The position numbers and the translations under genes are program-made. The notes below the pieces were generated by a model. It was not told the DNA's origin. It made no database searches and saw only the letters and a list, made by a program, of their open reading frames with translations. A stretch of 64,000 nt of DNA. Origin: Buddleja alternifolia (lineage: Eukaryota; Streptophyta; Magnoliopsida; Lamiales; Scrophulariaceae). Positions 56,662 through 64,000 of the stretch are shown piece after piece. Location: contig CM033393.1 in NCBI GenBank assembly GCA_019426215.1, positions 9,830,046-9,894,045 of the forward strand, written 5' to 3'. Within the stretch, counting starts at the first letter, position 1. Each line of letters begins with the position of its first letter.

Positions 56662-58271
56662 TGTTAGAGTGTATGCCCTCAAATGCCATAAAGAGGATAG
56701 ATTTAAAGGGCACTGACTTGTAACTAAACAATATCCTTTTATTATAAATAAGGCATTATCTTGTTGTTTTCTTATTGGCATGTGTAAGGTGTTAATAAAC
56801 AACGTAAAGTCCTTGAGAATGAAGGCAAACCTTCTACTTCCTATGGGATAGGAAGAATGGCACTAGAAGGGTATGGTCTTCATTTTCCAAATAGAGTTCG
56901 CAAGTCTAAGAAAGTATTTGACTGGACATCAATACAGAACAAGGTCTTGTATGATATAAGTTTCGACAGAGAAAGTGTCAGTCGAACACAATGGGAATGA
57001 TAGTGGGAACTTATGTCATGGACGTATAAGTTGGACTAATATGTTCGAACACAGCTCTCATCAGTTTCATCACATGGGTATACACTCACTGACAGTCAAT
57101 GATGAAACTGATAAGTTGTAATAGGTACGCGTGGACCTTAGACCCGAGGAATCGAGTTGAAGATGTACTTGTGACATCAATTCTGTCATTAGAGTAGTTA
57201 GATCCAAATCACCCTTTGGTGGGATCGACCTCGAAGTGCGACTTGATGGGCAAGTAGCATTGTTAACTAATTAGCAAAATGGGATTTATTCTCTCATAAG
57301 TGAATGAGCTAAATATCCTATGCAATCATGAATGAGTGAGGTTAAAAGTCTTTGGCCAAAGCATAAAATGACCTCGACTCATTATGAGCTAAGCATATGG
57401 TCAAGGCATGTGAGTTTGACTAAAACCATGACTCTCACTTGACTGGGATATAAAAATAAAAGGTTTATACTCGTACGGTATTCACAGCGTATATGGTTTG
57501 GAATGATCCTATTCATTCCTTCTCAATTGGGATACGATGTGAGCCACATGACTGGATAAGTGTTACTCACATCCTTTTGGTTTCCTCCCAATTGCTTTTT
57601 GAAATGAACCTAAAGAGTCGTGCTTAAAGGAAGTGCAAAAGGATAATCATGGAGAAGACTTGAGAGAATTTTCGATATTGGATATCGAGATTAATTAATT
57701 AATCATTAGGTGATTTTATTAATTAATTAAGTTAATGAATTAATTAATTCCTTAGAGGAGTCTAATTATAAAATTAACATGGATTTAATTGATTATTTAA
57801 TTAATTAATTTATTGGATAAATAATATTAATTATTTAATTAATTAAATAAGCATAATAGGGCTAAAGCCCGATGGCTTTAGAAGCCATAAAGTTGAGGGG
57901 GTAATTTAGCCTAGGTTATTGTTTCATTATAGTATAAATATACTACTTAGAGAAAATTAGCCTAAGTGAATTAACACACAAACTTTCTCTCCAAGTAAAA
58001 ACTCTCCATCCTCTCTCTCTCTCTCTCTAGTCGTCTCCCTCAAGAGAAGAAGAAGAAGATTTTTGGTTTTGACTCCAGCGTGGCAATTTAGAGACAGCGA
58101 CGGATTTGCTATTCAAGAAGGGATTGCAAAGTTGGTTTAGAATTCAACATACGCGAGAACGGTAATTGAATTCAAAACTCAATTTAAATACGAGAAATAG
58201 AGATGAGCCACTGGGATTTAAATTTTATTCTTCCGCTGTGTTATTTGATTTTATGCAAATTTTTCCCAATA
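56662..58271 (+). repeat. 5' LTR of element G
   Basis: Starts TGTTAGAGTGTATGCCC and ends TTTTTCCCAATA before the primer site. TATAAATA at 57933-57940 is a plausible TATA box. CTTTGGCCAAAG is at 57350-57361 and a CT microsatellite at about 58010-58030. Confidence 0.85.
57933..57940 (+). promoter_or_regulatory. Putative TATA box of element G LTR
   Basis: TATAAATA about 330 bp before the LTR end, in the same relative position as in element A. Confidence 0.4.
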
Positions 58272-58272
58272 G

Positions 58273-58285
58273 TGGTATCAGAGCC
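58273..58285 (+). other. Primer binding site of element G (tRNA-iMet)
   Basis: TGGTATCAGAGCC, one base after the LTR. Confidence 0.9.
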
Positions 58286-60143
58286 AATCTCTGATTTCTG
58301 TATTTAATTGATTACGTGATTATGTTTTTTTTTCGCATTTTTGAAACATGTTTTGAATATGTTTTTCATGATAGTAATCCATGTTTTTTCTGTGTTTAAT
58401 TCATGTATGTTGTAGTATGATGACTTGTCAGTTAAAAAATCTAATTTTTGTGAGAATCGGGTTGGAAAAATCCCACGATGAGCATGATGAAAACAACGTG
58501 CGCAAGACGCCATGCGCTGGACGCACGACGTCGTGCGCTGGGCCAGGCCAAGCGACCAGGCCAGCACATGGCGCCTGGCCATGCGGCCAGGCTCAAGGCC
58601 GTGCGCCTGGCGCACATGGGCCCTGTTTTGTGGGCTCGGGTCTTTGACCCGAGTCCTAACGGGTTGGGTTATTTTTCCTCGCATCCAATTGATTAAGTAA
58701 ATGAGTTTTGGGCTATTTTAATAATCCGGGTGGGTCAAAAAGATGATGACCCAGATTTAATTAAATAAGCCCAAATTGTTTTAATTAAAATTATGGACTC
58801 TTCAATAAATTAGTTTTCGGCCTAATTAATTAAAATTAAATATGCCAATGGTTGGTAATTTATATTTTATGAAATCATGCTCAAATTATTTTTATTGAAT
58901 ATTATTAATTTAAGTGAAATAATTAATTAATGGTTCTTGGAGAATTTATTAATTAAGTTATTTATTTAAATTAAGGATTCTCACTAAATGGTTTACTGTC
59001 ATGATTGTCAATAAAATTTGGAATTTTATTGAGGAAGTTAATTAGTTGAACTAATTAATTACTAACTTAATCACCAACATAATTACTTTATTTTTCGCGA
59101 GCATGTATTATATGATGGTGACATTGTCCATGGGCTTAGGTTATTTCTTTTGATTGTATTTCCTTTTATGGGTTGTAAGGGTCGAAATTGAGCCCGTTTA
59201 TTTTATTTCTAGAATTATGTATAGGTTGTTTAATAATCTCATGTAATAGATAGAAATAGAATAGGCCTTTCAAGAGGAGATTAATTCAAAAGAAGAGGAG
59301 TTTGGAGCCCACGAAGAATAGCTAGGCATATTTTTTTTTCTTTTAATGATGGCTCATTGACTTGGGCCCTCTAGATAAAGCCCATGGACATATGTGTTGG
59401 TTTATTGCTTTCGATGCATGTTCATTAGTTGCATGAAGCATGTATGTTATCAATATGCGCTATATAAATTGAATAATGTGCAAAGTGGGACTTAGATAAA
59501 TGTTTAGAACATGAATTCTCCCAAAACAAAAATTATACTAAGTTAGTAAGGGGTGCTTGGCATCCTTGCCCTCCACTAAACTTAATAAAATTAAGTATTA
59601 AACCTAGTATATGGCATCTTTCCAGTAAGTGGGGGTCGTATATCAAGATTTGATTCTAGAATTTTATTATGTGCATTAAAAGCCTTATTCGAGACATATT
59701 TCACCCCAAATAACGTTAAGGGGTTGCAAAGTGAAATTCAAATGTTAGATTATGAGGAGTTAGTGGGAGTAAACTTAGATAATCCACAAAGCCTATAAAT
59801 CGTTAAAGGGTTGCGGTTTTGGTGGATTATGGGAAAAAGAAGATTGAACCATCTATTGGATAGATTGATGTTGGACATTTCTTTAATTAAATAATAAACT
59901 AAATATCGTTAAAGGGTTGTCATCCATTAGATTAATTAAAGAACTCAATCCCCACCACGAAGTACATTGCAACGATCACTTACGTTTTTCACAGTGGGAG
60001 TGTGAATCTCGAAAAATGTAGTGGGAGCCAAGCTATAAGTGGAAGTCCTTGATTTTAAACTTGGTTTTAGTTTAGTTACACAAGTCTAATAAAGTCTGGT
60101 TTTTTTTCTGCAGTTATTTGATTTCTCTCTCTCAAATTTAATT
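58286..60143 (+). other. Leader of element G
   Basis: Untranslated leader with a GC-rich hairpin block at 58500-58655: CGCACGACGTCGTGCG (58522-58537), GCCTGGCCATGCGGCCAGGC (58573-58592), GTGCGCCTGGCGCAC (58601-58615) and CTCGGGTCTTTGACCCGAG (58635-58653). Overlapping frames in this block are composition artefacts. Downstream it matches the leader of A. Confidence 0.65.
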
Positions 60144-60974
60144 ATGTCTCCCAAACCACTGTCGAAATTAATGGAAAACACGATACTCACTGGTCCAAAC
60201 TACATAGAATGGCTCACAAAGCTGAGGATGGTCCTTAGTAGTGAATCCATAGACTATGTACTGGAAATTGGTCGTCCTCCCATTCCTGGAAATGACGAGG
60301 GTGATGAAGTTCGCTTGGCTCATTGGGATTGGTGCTGTGATAACCATAGAGCAAGGATGTACATCTTAAGCTCGATGTGCATAGAGTTGCAAAGGTCTCA
60401 TGATAAGATGGATAATTCAAGAGACAGTATCCTGCATCTGGATGAGCTGTTCGGAGAGCGCGGTAGGATCGCTAGATATTTTATTTCAAGGGGTCTCTTC
60501 CGAACTAAAATGACTAAAGGAGAGGATGTTGGAAAACACGTTTTCAAAATGATGACCATGATAGAAAAACTAAAATCTTTAAACTTCTACATGGACCTAC
60601 ATCTCCAAGTTGATCTCATCCTAAAGTCACTCTCCGATTCGTTCTATTACTTCGTCATAAACTTTAGCATGAATGACATTGAGGGTTCTTTAGCTGGGCT
60701 ATTAGAAAAACTCAAAGTTGCTTAGAAACAAATAAAGGCGAACAAATGGAACAACCCAATGACAGTTAATTTTCCTAATCCATTGGATGGAATAAGGAAT
60801 AATAATGACCATTTAGAGGAAAGGGCATCCAGCACGACTTGCAACAAAGCACACCGAAGGAGAAATAAGAGGGCTAGAAATCAGGACAGATGCTTATGCT
60901 GCGGTGAGCTAGGCCACTGGAGAAGAGACTGTCCTAACATACTAGCGAAAGGTAAAGAACTTTATGTTTTTTAA
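60144..60974 (+). pseudogene. Element G Gag
   Basis: Starts MSPKPLSKLMENTILTGPNY. Gag core segments include ILHLDELFGERGRIARYFIS and FSMNDIEGSLAGLLEKL. A TAG at 60723-60725 stands where relatives read Gln. After it come the Lys/Arg-rich stretch and zinc knuckle CLCCGELGHWRRDC, then ELYVF and the TAA at 60972-60974 shared with element A. Confidence 0.85.
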
Positions 60975-62099
60975 ACTAATTGCTCTACTACCAAGTTTTC
61001 CTCTTCATGGGTTCTTGATTCAGGAGCTAATACTCATGTATGTTGTGTGAATCAGAATCTGGAAAGAAGTAGGAAGCTGAGCCCTGATGAGGGAAAGATA
61101 AGAGTAGGCAGCGGGCAAAGCGTCGCAGCTACTGAAATTGGATGTGCCTCATTATTTCTAAATTCTAGACATATACTATTTCTGGATAATGTTTTAGTTT
61201 TGCCCAATGGGCTTAAAAACATTGTTTCTATTCCCGTTTTAGTTAAACTTGGTTATACTTTCCATTTTATTGATGAACGATGCAACATTTATTATGGTAA
61301 TAAATTAGTAGGCTTTGCTTCTTTAATAAAGGGATTGTATTACCTTAATGTCCAGAATGAGTGTTATGTGAATACTATAGAAAGGAAACGTAGTAGGCTT
61401 GAAATAAACCAAAGATTGATTTCGCATCTTAGACTAGGCCATGCCGTCAAACATAAAATTAGCAAAATGGAGAAAGATGGACTAATCGGTCCATTGGGAT
61501 TGGATCCCTACCCTACTTGTGAATCTTGTCTCAAATGCAAGATGGCTAGATCCCCCTTCACATGGACTTTTGAAAGAGCCTCACAAGTCTTAGGCTTAGT
61601 GCACAATGATGTTTGTGGTCCATTTGGAGAAATGGCACGAGGAGGTTTCCTTTACTTCATCACCTTCACTGATGACCATTCAAGATATGGTCTAGTGTAT
61701 ATGATGAGGCATAAGTCTGAATCCATTGAAAAGTTCAAGAAATTCAATGCTTTAGTGGAAAATCAAACTGGTCAACATATAAAAACCCTTCGGTCGGATC
61801 GAGGAGGAGAATATATGAGCGACGAGTTTGATGTATACCTCAGAGAGAATGGTATAGTATTACAGCTCACACCTCCAGCGACACCACAGTTAAATGGAGT
61901 AGTAGAGCGAAGGAATCGAACCTTGTTGGACATGGTTCGCTCCATGCTCAGCTACACTGACTTACCCATTTCACTGTGGGGTCATGCGCTGCCTACAGCT
62001 GTACACATTTTAAATAGATGTCCGTCCAAGTCCGTTCCTATGACTCCCTATGAGATATGGAGGAATAGGAAGCCAAGTCTTAATCACATCAAGATTTGA
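60975..62099 (+). pseudogene. Element G protease and integrase core
   Basis: In frame after the [16 protein letters not shown] (protease), [12 protein letters not shown], then integrase with [22 protein letters not shown] (first Asp), [10 protein letters not shown] (second Asp) and [13 protein letters not shown] (Glu). The zinc-binding and DDE residues are intact. The frame ends at TGA 62097-62099, where relatives have Trp (IWGCP). Confidence 0.88.
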
Positions 62100-63656
62100 G
62101 GATGTCCGGCTTATGTCAAAAATACCAAAGTGGACAAGTTGGAGGCTAGATCCTTGAAGGGACGTTTCATTGGATATCCTGAGGATTCAATGGGATACCT
62201 CTTTTACCTGCACGATGATCAAAGGATCATTGTAGCTTTACAAGCTCACTTTCTTGAAGATGAGTTCATTCAAGAAGGAGGAGCGGGTAGAAAGATTGTT
62301 CTAGATGAACAAAATGAGACTCCAGTGGATACATCTTCACAGGGAGTGAGAACTGAACCTTCTGTAACACAACTACAACCGCGAAGATCAAGTAGAGTAC
62401 CTCAACCGCCTGAGAGGTACGGATATCTAGTACAGAAGGAGCTGGATCTTCATTCTATATTAGAGGAGGATCATGGAGATGATCCCTCTACTTTTGATCA
62501 AGCAATGGTGAATGTGGATGCTACTAAATGGCGTGAAGCTATGCAAACTAAGATCGATTTGATGTATGCAAACCAAGACTGGAAACTTGTGGACCAACCT
62601 AAAGGGGTAAAACCAATGGGGTGCAAATGGATTTACAATAGAAAGATTGGTGTTGATGGCAAGGTTGACACCTATAAAGCCAGGCTAGTGGCGAAAGGGT
62701 ATAGTCAAAAAGAAGAAATTGACTACCAAGAAACCTTTTCGCCAGTGGCTATGATCAAATCAATAAGGATTCTACTTGCAATAGCCACACACCTAGACTA
62801 TGAAATATGGCAAATGGATCTCAAAACTGCTTTCCTAAATGGATTTCTAGAAGAGGACATCTATATGGAACAGCCTAAAGGTTTTGTATCCGAGGAGCAT
62901 ACTCATAAGGTGTGTAAGCTTGAGAGATCCATTTATAGACTCAAGCAAGCGTCTCGTAGCTAGAATCTACGTTTTGATGAAGCTGTCAAAGGATTTGACT
63001 TTATCAAGAACGAAGATGAGTCATGTGTTTACAAGAAGGTTAGTGGGAGCAAGATAACATTCCTTGTGTTATATGTAGATGACATATTACTCAAAGGGAA
63101 TGATATAGGAATTCTCACCACTATAAAGAAGTGGCTTTCGAGTACTTTCTCCATGAAAGACTTGGGAGAGGAAACTTATATTCTAGGGATTTGAATCTAT
63201 AGAGATCGAACAAATAGAATGATAGGGCTCTCTCAAGCCCTTTACTTAGAAAAGGTCCTAAAGAGGTATAGGATGGTGAATTCTAAGAAAGGGTTCCAGC
63301 CAATGAGACATGGGATACATTTCTCAAAATCTATGTGTCCTCAAAGTGAGGAAGATAGAAAGAAAATGAGCACTGTACCATATGCATCAGCAGTGGGTAG
63401 CCTGATGTGTTGTGTACTATACCTGACGTTGCTTATTCAGTAAGCGTTGCTAGTCGATTTCAAGCAAACCCAAGCAAGGAACATTAGATAGCTATGAAGA
63501 ATATCCTAAAGTATCTGAAGAGAACCAAGGATATGATTCTCATCTATGGGAGTGGTAGCCTGAGAGTGGACGGGTACACTGATTCAGATTTTCAAACTGA
63601 TGTCGATGACTGGAAATCCACCTCAAGTTTCGTATTCACCCTCAATGGTGGGGTTA
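62100..63656 (+). pseudogene. Element G integrase C-terminus, reverse transcriptase and partial RNase H
   Basis: Continues with KLEARSLKGRFIGYPED, CKWIYNRKIGVDGKVDTYKA, FSPVAMIKSIRILLAIA, WQMDLKTAFLNGFL, TAG (62961-62963) for Trp, LVLYVDDILLKGND with the YVDD site, TGA (63192-63194), then TVPYASAVGSLMC and the start of RNase H (GYTDSDFQTD). The frame is lost around 63440. The rest of RNase H is replaced by foreign sequence at about 63656. Confidence 0.87.
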
Positions 63657-64000
63657 CTCGTTAATATATATGAGTGATTATTCGAATTATTAGACTACTA
63701 TTGCTTTGGTGGAAAAAACCTTAATTAATTACTACCCGATCTCTCGGCCGTAATAATCCTATGATTACGTGACGGTTCTCTAAATAATTCTATCCGAGAA
63801 TCAAATCATTAACCATGCATTCACGTTTTAGAATTTCCCCGGATTAATCCGGCTAACTGCACCCGGAAATCTATACCTATCTCTAGGAGCAATTCCTCAT
63901 GTTTTTCGGATGATGTGATGATTTCTTTGAACCCTAATTTATATTCTCTCGAATCATAAACTAGGCTAATTAGCAAGCATATGTTGATCAGGCATACGAT
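63657..64000. mobile_element. Fragment of an Athila/Tat-like LTR inserted in G
   Basis: Unrelated to copia pol. Phrases parallel the LTR of element C in order: TACCCGATCTCTCGG / TACCCAATCTCTTGG, GCATTCACGTTTTAGAATTT / GCATTTAAGGTCTAGGAATT, CTATCTCTAGGAG / CTATCTCTAGTCG. This suggests a diverged gypsy LTR of the same orientation, cut by the window end. Confidence 0.45.

Larger units (their letters stand above)
56662..63656 (+). mobile_element. Element G: Ty1/copia LTR retrotransposon, 3' end lost
   Basis: Same family as A and B. The 5' LTR at 56662-58271, primer site, 1.9-kb leader, Gag, protease, integrase, RT and part of RNase H are all in order on the plus strand. It sits inside the LINE RT. 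Several in-frame stops occur. At about 63656, within RNase H, the sequence switches to an unrelated LTR-like segment, so the 3' LTR and target duplication are outside the window or gone. Confidence 0.9.

Noticed and set aside
58304..58700. Overlapping frames on both strands in the G leader
   Set aside because: All arise from the GC-rich palindromic block, are mutually exclusive and have no domain.
1..64000. CRISPR arrays, bacterial operons, rRNA genes or organelle inserts
   Set aside because: No regularly spaced repeats with unique spacers, no bacterial-type gene clusters, and no rRNA or recognisable plastid/mitochondrial gene sequence were seen.

Overview
The window is nuclear DNA of a flowering plant, most likely a eudicot. 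It is AT-rich and holds one intron-rich host gene with canonical GT-AG introns, surrounded by Ty1/copia, Ty3/gypsy, LINE, hAT-like, Mutator-like and CACTA-like elements. The species cannot be named from sequence alone. I see no bacterial genes, CRISPR arrays, rRNA or intact tRNA genes.

The only recognisable host gene is at 4371-13131 (+): 13 exons that join without a frame error into a 528-residue plastid ATP-dependent 6-phosphofructokinase of the PFK5 type. Its upstream side (about 1195-3870) is a decayed element with long terminal inverted repeats and two nested hAT-type insertions, both with 8-bp target duplications. Intron 11 carries a 1.5-kb internally deleted LTR retrotransposon in antisense orientation with a perfect 5-bp target duplication (GGTCT). 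Intron 12 carries a small MITE.

From about 15.4 kb the window is essentially transposons. A 22-kb Russian-doll stack fills 16312-38356: copia element A (+, target duplication GTTCT/GTTCC) is interrupted by copia element B (-, CCATT/CCATT), and B by the gypsy Athila/Tat-like element C (-, TTTCT/TTTCT). A second, unrelated copia element D (-, 39187-44576, ATTAT/ATTAT, 186-bp LTRs) follows. After a gene-poor stretch with MITE-like repeats, hairpins and a 34-base G run, the right end holds a 5' piece of a LINE (+), a truncated LTR (E), the 3' piece of a LINE (-) and a near-complete but stop-ridden copia element G (+, from 56662). G is the same family as A and B, and is itself interrupted near 63.66 kb.

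A, B and G share 1.6-1.7 kb LTRs, an initiator-Met-tRNA primer site and a leader of roughly 1.8 kb with GC-rich hairpins before gag. Each is broken differently: A has lost the integrase core and most of its RT, B has lost RT, and G has point stops. Most in-frame stops fit C-to-T or G-to-A changes, as expected for methylated repeats. I found no undescribed gene system. The most unusual points are an in-frame stop shared by A and G at the gag/protease boundary, the GC-palindrome leaders, the palindrome-bearing LTRs of C, and a hairpin plus short upstream ORF just before the PFK5 start codon.
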